Source: JAWHTC01 sp032586155 (GTDB lineage: Bacteria > Pseudomonadota > Alphaproteobacteria > Rhodobacterales > Rhodobacteraceae). From it: a stretch of DNA of 64,000 nt. Shown here piece after piece: positions 15,764 to 23,201 of the stretch; the first letter of the stretch is position 1; each line of letters opens with the position of its first letter. A model generated the notes under the pieces. It did not search any database and was not told where the DNA came from. It saw only the letters and a program-made list of their open reading frames with translations. Position numbers and translations under genes: made by a program. The stretch is taken from positions 248,001 through 312,000 of the forward strand of contig NZ_JAWHTC010000003.1 in the NCBI RefSeq assembly GCF_032586155.1, given 5' to 3'.

Positions 15764-16744
15764 TCAATACCGCCGATGGACCCGCCGCCGGATCATCGGC
15801 CGCGCCTTGGCCCTTTCGCGGAAGAACACGAACAGCCCGGCGCCGACGATCAGCACCGTGCCGACCCAAACCCAAAGCCCGGGTAATTCATTCCAGATGA
15901 GCCAGCCCCACAGGATCGCCATCGGCAATCCGACATATTCGAACGGTGCCACCGTGGCAGCATTGGCCATGCGGTAGGCTTGGGAAATCGCGTAGCCGAT
16001 CACCGCCGAGTTCATCCCCAGTCCCAATAGCAGCCAGCGGTCGATCCCTTCCGGGATCACCCAGGGTCGCAGCAGGAACCGCAGGCTCTCGTTCTCAGTC
16101 ACATCGGCAAACCGTCCATCCCCCGCCACCAGCCAGACCAGCAGCGACACGATGATGAACATGCCCTGGATATAGACCGCCATGGCCGAGGCCTTGCTCG
16201 CGACCCCCAGTTTCCGGGTCAGAACCTGGTTGAGTGCATAACACGCCGCCGCGATCACCGGCAGCGCCAGCACCCAGCGGCTCACCCCGCCCGGGGCTTC
16301 ACCGGCCCAGGGCTGCATCATCAGCAGCACGCCCAGGAAACCGACGATCACCGCTCCGAGGCGCAGCGGCCCGACCTTTTCGCCAAGGATCGGGATCGAC
16401 ATCAACGTGATCATAAGGGGCGCTACGAAAAACAGCGCCGTGGCATCGGCCAGCGGGATTACCGCCAGCGCGGTGAAAAAGGTGAGGTTCGAAATCACGA
16501 TGACGATGCCACGCAGCGCATGCAGCCCCGGCGTGCGGGTCTTCAGGATATGCCAGCCGCCTTCCAGTTGCACGAAGATCAATGAGAACATGATCCCGAT
16601 CGCCGAACGGATTAGCACGATTTCATGCAGCGGATAGCCGCCCGACAGTTGCTTGACCAGCATGTCGTTGATCGAAATCGCCGCCATTGCGCCGACAATG
16701 AAACCGATCCCCGCGGCGGGGTTGTTCTGGGCCTGCGTTTGCAT
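15764..16744 (-). CDS. EamA/DMT-family transporter
   Basis: A 326-residue inner-membrane protein with about ten hydrophobic helices in two EamA repeats (residues about 10-145 and 155-300). Conserved features include the early IVLIRSAIG, the helix with FFTALAVIPLADATALFFVAP, and the second repeat's APFEYVGLPMAILWGWLIWNE. Such proteins export or import small metabolites; the cargo is unknown. GAGAGG before the ATG at 16744 fixes the start. It diverges from the ABC exporter genes. Confidence 0.9.
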   Translation of the reverse strand: MQTQAQNNPAAGIGFIVGAMAAISINDMLVKQLSGGYPLHEIVLIRSAIGIMFSLIFVQLEGGWHILKTRTPGLHALRGIVIVISNLTFFTALAVIPLADATALFFVAPLMITLMSIPILGEKVGPLRLGAVIVGFLGVLLMMQPWAGEAPGGVSRWVLALPVIAAACYALNQVLTRKLGVASKASAMAVYIQGMFIIVSLLVWLVAGDGRFADVTENESLRFLLRPWVIPEGIDRWLLLGLGMNSAVIGYAISQAYRMANAATVAPFEYVGLPMAILWGWLIWNELPGLWVWVGTVLIVGAGLFVFFRERAKARPMIRRRVHRRY

Positions 16745-16879
16745 TCGGTATCCTCTCTCCCCGGCGCTATCACGCGGGCCAAGGCAGCGATAGCCGCTTT
16801 GCGACATGAAACACGACATCGCCCATTTGCCTCTTTCCGGAAAGCCGCTAGGCTCGCCCGGCTGAACAGGAGCGCACCC

Positions 16880-17833
16880 ATGCAAGCCCCCACCCGCCCG
16901 ATCGTAGATATCCGTGGTCTGACCAAGACCTACGACAACGGCCCTACCGCTCTCGAACCGCTTGACCTGCGGATCGACAAGGGTGAGATACTGGCTCTTC
17001 TGGGGCCCAATGGCGCCGGAAAAACAACCCTGATATCAATGCTCTGCGGTCTGGTTTCACCTTCGGGTGGCACCGCCACCGTCTCGGGTCATGACATCAT
17101 CGCCGACTACCGCGCCGCGCGCCATTTGATCGGGCTGGTGCCCCAGGAAATCAGCCTGGAACCCTTCACCCGGGTCTGGGATTCGGTCAGCTTCACCCGT
17201 GGCCTTTTTGGATTGAAACGTGACGACGCCAAGCTCGATGAGATTCTGCGCCGCCTGTCGCTCTGGGACAAACGTCGGGCCCGGATCAACGAACTTTCCG
17301 GTGGCATGAAACGCCGCGTTCTGATCGCCAAGGCGCTGGCGCATGACCCAAAGGTTTTGTTCCTTGATGAGCCTACCGCCGGGGTCGACGTCGAGTTGCG
17401 CCGCGACATGTGGGAGATCGTGGCTGATCTGAAGAAATCCGGCGTCACCATCATCCTGACCACCCATTACATCGAAGAAGCCGAGGCCATCGCCGACCGG
17501 ATCGGCGTGATCAACAAGGGCCGACTGCTTTTGGTCGAGGAAAAACACGCGCTGATCTCGCGCATGGGGCGCAAGGAATTGCGCATTGCCCTGCGCGCAC
17601 CCTGCGCGGCTGTGCCTGAAACACTTGCCGAGTACGACTTGGAACGGTCCGCGGATGGCATGACCCTGACCTATCACTACGATACACGACGCGAGAGCAC
17701 CGGCATCACCCGCCTGCTGCAGGACATCGCCAGTGCCGGGCTGCTCCTTGCTGATCTTGAAACCCGCCAATCCAGCCTCGAGGAAATATTCGTTGACCTT
17801 GTGCGTGATGGTCAAAAGGAGGATGCGGCATGA
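16880..17833 (+). CDS. ABC exporter ATP-binding protein
   Basis: A 317-residue ABC ATPase. Walker A GPNGAGKTT (about residue 40), Q-loop VPQE, signature ELSGGM, Walker B VLFLDEP and the switch HYIEEAE are all intact. The C-terminal 90 residues form an extra domain typical of ABC-2 type exporters (YadG/CcmA-like). AGGAG precedes the ATG. It overlaps the permease gene by four bases (ATGA), so the two proteins make one exporter. The cargo is unknown; YadGH-like systems are the nearest general match. Confidence 0.93.
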   Translation: MQAPTRPIVDIRGLTKTYDNGPTALEPLDLRIDKGEILALLGPNGAGKTTLISMLCGLVSPSGGTATVSGHDIIADYRAARHLIGLVPQEISLEPFTRVWDSVSFTRGLFGLKRDDAKLDEILRRLSLWDKRRARINELSGGMKRRVLIAKALAHDPKVLFLDEPTAGVDVELRRDMWEIVADLKKSGVTIILTTHYIEEAEAIADRIGVINKGRLLLVEEKHALISRMGRKELRIALRAPCAAVPETLAEYDLERSADGMTLTYHYDTRRESTGITRLLQDIASAGLLLADLETRQSSLEEIFVDLVRDGQKEDAA

Positions 17834-18591
17834 ATTGGCACGGCTTCTGGGCGATATACACATCTGAAATGACACGCTTTTTCCGCACTTTCGTGCAAAG
17901 CTTCATCTCGCCGATCCTGTCGACCTCGCTCTATTTTGTGGTCTTCGGCACCGCTATCGGGAGCCGGATTCAAGAAGTTGAAGGCGTCTCCTACGGCGCC
18001 TTCATCGTGCCCGGGCTGATCATGCTGTCCGTTATGACCCAGGCAATTTCCAACGCATCCTTCGGCATCTATTTCCCGCGCTTCATCGGCACCATCTACG
18101 AGGTGCTTTCGGCCCCGGTCAGTTTCTTGGAGATCGTGCTCGGCTATGTCGGCGCGGCGGCGACTAAGGCGCTGTTTATCGGCCTGGTGATCCTAGGCAC
18201 CGCGACCTTCTTTGTCGATGTGACCATCCAGGCGCCGGTTGCCATGCTGGCCTTCATGATCCTGACCTGCACCAGTTTTGCGCTTTTCGGCTTCATCATC
18301 GGCATCTGGGCGCAGAATTTCGAACAGCTCCAGCTGATCCCGCTGCTTGTGGTCACGCCGCTGGTGTTCCTTGGCGGGGCGTTCTACTCGATCTCGATGC
18401 TGCCGCCGGTCTGGCAGACCATCTCCTTCTTCAACCCGGTGGTTTACCTGATTTCGGGTTTCCGCTGGGCGTTCTTTGGGGCAGGCGACGTGCCAGTGCT
18501 GGTCTCGCTTCTGGCGATAGGCGGCTTTACCGTGGTTTGCCTCGGCGTGATCTGGTGGATTTTCAAATCGGGCTACCGTATCAAACCCTAG
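17830..18591 (+). CDS. ABC-2 type permease
   Basis: A 253-residue membrane protein with six hydrophobic segments, partner of the ATPase encoded immediately upstream. The ABC-2 pattern is clear: GAFIVPGLIMLSVMTQAISNAS, the loop with YEVLSAPVSFLEIVLGY, and the C-terminal FFNPVVYLISGFRWAFFG. It is of the YadH/NodJ-like length. Translation is coupled through the ATGA overlap. Confidence 0.92.
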   Translation: MNWHGFWAIYTSEMTRFFRTFVQSFISPILSTSLYFVVFGTAIGSRIQEVEGVSYGAFIVPGLIMLSVMTQAISNASFGIYFPRFIGTIYEVLSAPVSFLEIVLGYVGAAATKALFIGLVILGTATFFVDVTIQAPVAMLAFMILTCTSFALFGFIIGIWAQNFEQLQLIPLLVVTPLVFLGGAFYSISMLPPVWQTISFFNPVVYLISGFRWAFFGAGDVPVLVSLLAIGGFTVVCLGVIWWIFKSGYRIKP

Positions 18592-18638
18592 CGTCCGATC
18601 CGGTCAGCAACAATTGCCGGTCCTGGCTTTGGCGTGCC

Positions 18639-18676
18639 AAAAAAAACACCGCCCGCTTCAATCATGAAACGGGCGG
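18639..18676 (-). terminator. Rho-independent terminator of the acidic-protein gene
   Basis: On the minus strand CCGCCCG-a/c-GAA-type arms pair across a six-base loop: CCGCCCG at 18670-18676 pairs with CGGGCGG at 18649-18655, with TTC/GAA continuing the stem inside. Eight T residues follow (18646-18639). It lies 43 bases after the stop codon of the gene that ends at 18719. Confidence 0.85.
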
Positions 18677-18718
18677 GGCAGGGCAAGGTCGGGCACGGTA
18701 CCGCCCGACGAGTTTCGC

Positions 18719-19633
18719 TCAAATCGCGACGAGTTCGTCTTCCAGCAAAAGGTCCGGTTCCGGCGGAGTTTCCGTCTCGGCTTCCGTTTCGCCGAGGCTC
18801 AGCGCAGCAATCAACTCCAGACCGCCGTCATCGCCGGTGCTGGCGTCGTCAAGCGCGCCGTTTGCAATCGCCTCATCATAAGCCGCAATCAGCTCTTCAG
18901 GGCTCTGGAAGCCGCCGTCAGGTGCATCGATACGGAACAGTTCCTGCGGGATTTCGATGGGATTGCCGCTTTCGTCGATACCCGGGACCAGTTCATAGAA
19001 GATGACCGATTCAACCTCGGACAGGGCATATTCCGGGTCTGCGCCGTACGTGTCCACGTAGAAGTTCACGTAGTTTTCGAACGTCCCCTCTTCGTCTTCG
19101 GGCAGGTCGTCCTCGAATACGAAAACGCCATTTTCGATACCGCCGTTAGCACCGATTTCAACGCCGAAGCCAACCTTGTCGAAAACCGGATCTTCAGGGT
19201 CTTCCGGTTCTTCGGGGTCGTCAGAGACAGCCTTGATGGATCCATCGTCGGTTGTCGTCGACGTGGCGCGGATGCCGAAAACATCGACATCGTCTATGCT
19301 TGCGACATCCAGCTCGATCGTCAATGTGTCACCGGCCGAGATATAGGTTTCCTTGTCTGCTCCATCCGGACCAAGCCCCGGGTCGCTGAGCCGCGCGGCG
19401 TCGTCCCACTGGACTTCTCCGTCGTAGAGGCGGACACCATTCATGTTGAGCGGGCCAGCCAGCATTGCACTTTCGCCGGAAAAGTCGTCGTCGCCGAAAT
19501 AGACGGCGTTCACATCCATGGCACCTTCGATGACCGTGATATCTGCACGGATCGTGCCATTTTCTTCATACAGACTGACCGTGTAGGACAGCCCTTCCAT
19601 TTCATACGTAAAGACCTTTTCATAAACAGGCAT
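18719..19633 (-). CDS. Highly acidic protein of unknown function
   Basis: A 304-residue, strongly acidic protein with almost no basic residues in its second half. No signal peptide or membrane helix is seen. The N-terminal 130 residues are beta-rich (YEKVFTYEMEGLSYTVSLYE, then YFGDDDFSGESAML); a DPEEPEDPEDPVFDKVG linker joins a second part with many Asp/Glu. The C-terminus ends LLLEDELVAI, an acidic-hydrophobic tail of the sort seen on type I secreted proteins, although no RTX nonapeptides are present. AAGGAG six bases before the ATG fixes the start. It is monocistronic, with its own promoter and terminator. I do not recognise the family. Confidence 0.8.
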   Translation of the reverse strand: MPVYEKVFTYEMEGLSYTVSLYEENGTIRADITVIEGAMDVNAVYFGDDDFSGESAMLAGPLNMNGVRLYDGEVQWDDAARLSDPGLGPDGADKETYISAGDTLTIELDVASIDDVDVFGIRATSTTTDDGSIKAVSDDPEEPEDPEDPVFDKVGFGVEIGANGGIENGVFVFEDDLPEDEEGTFENYVNFYVDTYGADPEYALSEVESVIFYELVPGIDESGNPIEIPQELFRIDAPDGGFQSPEELIAAYDEAIANGALDDASTGDDGGLELIAALSLGETEAETETPPEPDLLLEDELVAI

Positions 19634-19746
19634 CGAAATCTCCTTCGGGCACAGTAATTTCTCAGGCCGCTGAATTCGGACATTGCTCCACAGCCTGGTC
19701 GCATCAATGACATAAAGAAGACACAATATTGGCGGAAATGTGGCGT

Positions 19747-19778
19747 ATTATAAGGGTTTACGGAAACAAACTGTTTCC
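19747..19778 (-). promoter_or_regulatory. Promoter with operator-like inverted repeat for the acidic-protein gene
   Basis: On the minus strand a perfect TATAAT (19752-19747) lies about 115 bases before the start codon. Just upstream, where the -35 element should be, is GGAAACA-gtt-TGTTTCC (19778-19762), a perfect 7-bp inverted repeat with a 3-base spacer. No good -35 hexamer is visible, so the promoter may need an activator bound at the repeat. Confidence 0.55.
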
Positions 19779-20198
19779 TTCGGCCGAGCCCGCGCGGGGC
19801 ATTGAGGCCTGGACTTGGTAGATGTGGTTGGTTGTTGAGGCAGGATGGCCGTTGCGTCGGTGGCCATTGCGAAATCCCGAAAACTCTTGCTGCGAACAGA
19901 CTCCTGCATTTCTGGAAGCTGTTTCGAACTTGGCCAGTCGGCGGCGGTTTCAAGAGCATTCGAAATCAATGGATTTACACGTGCCCGTTGCCCGGCAACC
20001 GAAAGAGGCCCTGGTCGGTTTTGCGGGCGCGCCGAGTACAACAAGCGGTCCCTGCTGGAGCTGAAGGGGCGCAACGGGTGACAATTGGGACCGGGTCGTG
20101 ACTTTTTTGCCCGGATTTTCGAGTATTTTTGGCAAGATGAAAGGACGGGGAGGGGCGGCTTCTTGTCTCCGAAGGCGCCGGTCTCTACATGGGCTTTC
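19779..20198. other. Intergenic region without a convincing gene
   Basis: With the promoter just to the left, this makes a 565-base gap between the acidic-protein gene and the S49 peptidase gene. Short open frames here show no family pattern. The motif GAGTATTTTTGGCAAGATGA (20121-20140) is the edge motif of the repeat seen at 3.7, 9.4 and 13.4 kb, but the G-rich hairpin is absent. The rest may be an old, degraded repeat. Confidence 0.4.
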
Positions 20199-20990
20199 AT
20201 GAAACGCTTCATCCCTTTCGTGAAATCTCCGCCGCGCGTGGCGGTGATCCGGCTCCAGGGTGCCATAGGTACCGGTCGGATGCCGCTCAATGACGAGGCG
20301 CTCGCGCCAGTTATCGAGAAGGCCTTCAAACGCGGCAAACCCACCGCCGTGGCGCTGCTGATCAACTCGCCCGGCGGTTCACCGGTGCAAAGCGCGCGGA
20401 TCGCTGGCCGCATCCGGCGGTTGGCGGAAGAAAAGGAGATCCCGGTTCATGCCTTTGTCGAGGATGTCGCGGCCTCGGGGGGGTATTGGCTGGCTTGCGC
20501 TGCAGATGACATCTTCGCCGATCCGGCGTCGATTATCGGCTCGATCGGAGTGATATCGGGTGGCTTTGGCGCGCATGACTTCATCGCCAAGCACGGCATT
20601 GAACGGCGCATCTACACCGCTGGCACCGCCAAGTCGCAGCTCGACATGTTCAAGCCGGAACAGTCCGAGGATGTGGCGCGGCTGAAGGCGATCCTCGAGC
20701 AAATGCACGCGGTCTTCATTGACCACGTGAAAACCGGCCGCGGCGACCGTCTGGCGGATGAGGATGTGTTCACCGGTGAGTTCTGGCTGGCCGGGCGCGG
20801 GCTGGAGCTAGGTCTGATCGACGGTATCGGACATCTGGAGCCGAAGCTGAAAGAACTATATGGCGATGACGTGCAATTGATCCCCTATGGCCGTCGTAAA
20901 CCCTGGGCCAGCCGCTTTGGCATGCAACTGGCGGGAGACGCGATGGCAGCGATAGAGGAGCGGGCGCTGTTGTCCCGTTACGGTCTCTGA
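20199..20990 (+). CDS. S49 family serine peptidase (SohB/SppA-like)
   Basis: A 263-residue single-domain S49 peptidase. The catalytic serine is in VAASGGYWLACAADDIFADP and the catalytic lysine in GTAKSQLDMFKPEQ; the strand LLINSPGGSP is the ClpP-fold hallmark. It cleaves signal peptides or other membrane-associated peptides in the SppA scheme. There is only a weak N-terminal hydrophobic stretch (MKRFIPFVKSPPRVAVI), so its location is unclear. The ATG at 20199 begins the homology; the frame upstream is noncoding. It is followed closely by the zinc-ribbon peptide and the antiporter gene. Confidence 0.9.
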   Translation: MKRFIPFVKSPPRVAVIRLQGAIGTGRMPLNDEALAPVIEKAFKRGKPTAVALLINSPGGSPVQSARIAGRIRRLAEEKEIPVHAFVEDVAASGGYWLACAADDIFADPASIIGSIGVISGGFGAHDFIAKHGIERRIYTAGTAKSQLDMFKPEQSEDVARLKAILEQMHAVFIDHVKTGRGDRLADEDVFTGEFWLAGRGLELGLIDGIGHLEPKLKELYGDDVQLIPYGRRKPWASRFGMQLAGDAMAAIEERALLSRYGL

Positions 20991-20993
20991 TCC

Positions 20994-21158
20994 ATGCTGG
21001 CCAAGATCGTCGTCCTGTTCCTTGTCTTCATCGCCGTGTTGGGCATGTTTGGCAAACTGCGCGTGCCGGGCGCGAAAAAGCTGGCCGACAAGCGTTGCCC
21101 GAAATGCGGCAAGTTCCGTATCGGACGCGGCCCTTGTAATTGTGACAAGAAGGGCTAG
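20994..21158 (+). CDS. 54-residue membrane-anchored zinc-ribbon peptide
   Basis: A short frame of 54 residues placed three bases after the peptidase stop and three before the antiporter start. It begins with one hydrophobic helix (MLAKIVVLFLVFIAVLGMFG) and ends with CPKCGKFRIGRGPCNC, a four-cysteine knuckle likely to bind zinc. The tight spacing on both sides and the plausible protein pattern make it a real gene in an operon. I know no function. Confidence 0.75.
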   Translation: MLAKIVVLFLVFIAVLGMFGKLRVPGAKKLADKRCPKCGKFRIGRGPCNCDKKG

Positions 21159-21161
21159 GCG

Positions 21162-22121
21162 ATGGACTGGATTTACGCCACGCTCGGCCTCGTGATCCTG
21201 CTTCTGGCGGGGGACAGCCTTGTGCGCGGGGCGGTCAACATGTCGCTGCGCTTGGGCGTTCCAGCTCTGATCGTGTCGCTGACCATCGTCGCCTTCGGCA
21301 CTTCGGCGCCCGAGCTTCTGATCGCGATCAGGGCTCTGGCCGACAACGCGCCGGGCATCGCCATGGGCAACGTGGTAGGGTCGAATACCGCCAATATCCT
21401 GATGGTTTTGGGGGTGCCGGCGCTGCTTGCCACGCTGCACAGCTCCGAATGCGAGACCCGCAAGACCTATCTTTACATGATGTTTGCGTCGCTTCTGTTC
21501 ATCGCTCTGGCGTTTCGCGGGGTGTTCGACTGGCCTGCCGGTTTGGTTCTTTTGGCGGCGCTGACCTTTGTTCTGGGCGATAGTTTTCTGCATGCCCGCC
21601 GCCACCGCAGGGAAATGGCGGGGCTTTCAGTCGACCTGGACGAGGAAGAAGAGGTCGAAGGCGCTGACCCCGACATGCCCTGGTGGAAAATCGTCGTTTT
21701 CCTGGTGCTGGGGCTGGTGGGCTTGCCGCTGGGCGCGGATCTTCTGGTCGATAGCTCGATCAATATCGCGCGCATGTTCGGTGTCTCCGAGGTGGTCATC
21801 GGCCTGACCCTGGTGGCGGTCGGCACGTCCTTGCCCGAACTGGCCACCACGGTGATGGCAGCTATCCGTCAGCAGGCCGACGTGGCGCTTGGTAACGTGA
21901 TCGGCTCGAACATGTTCAACCTGCTGGCCATTATCGGCATCACCGCTCTGATCGGCGACATCCCGGTCGACGCATCCTTCCTGCGCTTTGACTTGTGGGT
22001 CATGCTGGCTGCGTCTGCTTTGCTGATCCCTTTCGTGTTCTTCAAACGTGACATCACCCGCATCTGGGGGGTGAGCCTGAGCGTGTTCTACGTCACCTAT
22101 ATCATTGTGGTGCTGGGATGA
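21162..22121 (+). CDS. CaCA family sodium/calcium antiporter-like membrane protein
   Basis: A 319-residue inner-membrane exchanger of the YrbG type with two inverted repeats of five helices. Each repeat carries the alpha-motif: LTIVAFGTSAPELLIAI...GNVVGSNTANILMVLG in the first (residues about 45-90) and LTLVAVGTSLPELATTV...GNVIGSNMFNLLAIIG in the second. A hydrophilic acidic loop (DLDEEEEVEGADPD) joins them. It lies in an operon with the S49 peptidase upstream and overlaps the SDR gene by four bases. Confidence 0.93.
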   Translation: MDWIYATLGLVILLLAGDSLVRGAVNMSLRLGVPALIVSLTIVAFGTSAPELLIAIRALADNAPGIAMGNVVGSNTANILMVLGVPALLATLHSSECETRKTYLYMMFASLLFIALAFRGVFDWPAGLVLLAALTFVLGDSFLHARRHRREMAGLSVDLDEEEEVEGADPDMPWWKIVVFLVLGLVGLPLGADLLVDSSINIARMFGVSEVVIGLTLVAVGTSLPELATTVMAAIRQQADVALGNVIGSNMFNLLAIIGITALIGDIPVDASFLRFDLWVMLAASALLIPFVFFKRDITRIWGVSLSVFYVTYIIVVLG

Positions 22122-22900
22122 GCGGTGCGGCACTCATTACCGGTGGGGCTGACCGGCTGGGCGCAGCGATGGCGCGGGCGCTGGCGGCGCGGGGCATGGC
22201 CGTGGCGGTGCATTATCATTCAAACGCCGACAAGGCCGCCGCCCTTGTGGAGGAACTGCGGGAGCAGGGTGTCCGGGCGGTCGCGTTGCAGGCCGACCTG
22301 CTGGATGAGGCGCAGGTCACGCCGCTGGTGGGCGAGGCCAGCGCGGCGCTGGGACAACCGCTCACCTGCCTGATCAACAACGCCTCTATCTTTGAGTATG
22401 ACACTCTGCAGACCGGCACTCGGGCCAGCTGGGACCGGCATATGGAATCGAACCTGCGCGCGCCATTTGTCCTGTCACAGCAATTTGCCGCACAGGCGCC
22501 GCAGGCCGGGACTGACGAGAGCGGTGAACCGATCGCGCGGGCTCTGATCATCAACATGGTCGACCAGCGCGTGCGCAAGCTGACGCCCGAATTCGCCTCC
22601 TACACCATCGCAAAGATGGGGCTGTGGGCCCTGACCCAGACGGCTGCGCAATCGCTGGCCCCCAATGTTCGGGTCAACGCCATCGGTCCCGGCCCGACCC
22701 TGATCGGTGCACGGCAAAGCGAGGCGCATTTCGTCCGCCAGCGCGCCAACACGGTTTTACAGCGCGGTTCCAACCCCGCTGACATCACTGCCGCGCTGGC
22801 CTATTTTATCGACGCCCCGGCCGTGACGGGACAGCTTCTTTGCGTTGATGGAGGGCAGCACCTGGGTTGGAAAACCCCCGACATTCTTGGGCCAGAGTGA
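22118..22900 (+). CDS. SDR family oxidoreductase (pteridine-reductase-like)
   Basis: A 260-residue short-chain dehydrogenase. The cofactor loop ALITGGADRLGAAMARAL has the GGxxRxG form seen in pteridine reductases and FolM-like enzymes, followed by NNASIF and the active-site YTIAK. HYHSNADKA after strand 2 suggests NADPH preference. The C-terminal VTGQLLCVDGGQHLGW is typical. It may reduce a pteridine or folate, but the substrate is inferred only from overall resemblance. Translation is coupled to the antiporter gene. Confidence 0.87.
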   Translation: MSGAALITGGADRLGAAMARALAARGMAVAVHYHSNADKAAALVEELREQGVRAVALQADLLDEAQVTPLVGEASAALGQPLTCLINNASIFEYDTLQTGTRASWDRHMESNLRAPFVLSQQFAAQAPQAGTDESGEPIARALIINMVDQRVRKLTPEFASYTIAKMGLWALTQTAAQSLAPNVRVNAIGPGPTLIGARQSEAHFVRQRANTVLQRGSNPADITAALAYFIDAPAVTGQLLCVDGGQHLGWKTPDILGPE

Positions 22901-23201
22901 CACCCGGGTCTTTCCCTCTGCGACAAGTTGTGCACCTTGGCGGAACTCGTCACCAAAGCGTTACAAAATCTTTAATGTTTTCAATATTTTGGCCGGTGTG
23001 TAAAAAAGAAACCTTTGTTTTCAGGGGCTTGAGAAACTGCCTAAAAATTAGGCAATTCAGCGAAACGGGCCAAAAACAAGGGAAAATCGGGCCCGCTGAC
23101 AAGATACACCCAGAGTTATCCACAAGAATCGTGGATGCCTTTTCTCTTGCCCCGGGGTTGGTAACATTGCAGCACGCCGCAAAGAATCAAGAACCGGGGC
23201 A
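22901..23201. other. 301-base leader region before uvrC
   Basis: No convincing gene. It is more AT-rich than its surroundings in the middle (22960-23060). It holds a perfect inverted repeat TGCCTAA-aaa-TTAGGCA (23038-23054) and one consensus DnaA box TTATCCACA (23116-23124). The uvrC promoter should be here; I see no clear -35/-10 pair and no SOS box of the alphaproteobacterial GTTCN7GTTC type. Confidence 0.5.

Noticed and set aside
22960..23130. Chromosome origin near uvrC
   Set aside because: Only one DnaA box and no cluster of AT-rich 13-mers or origin-linked genes.
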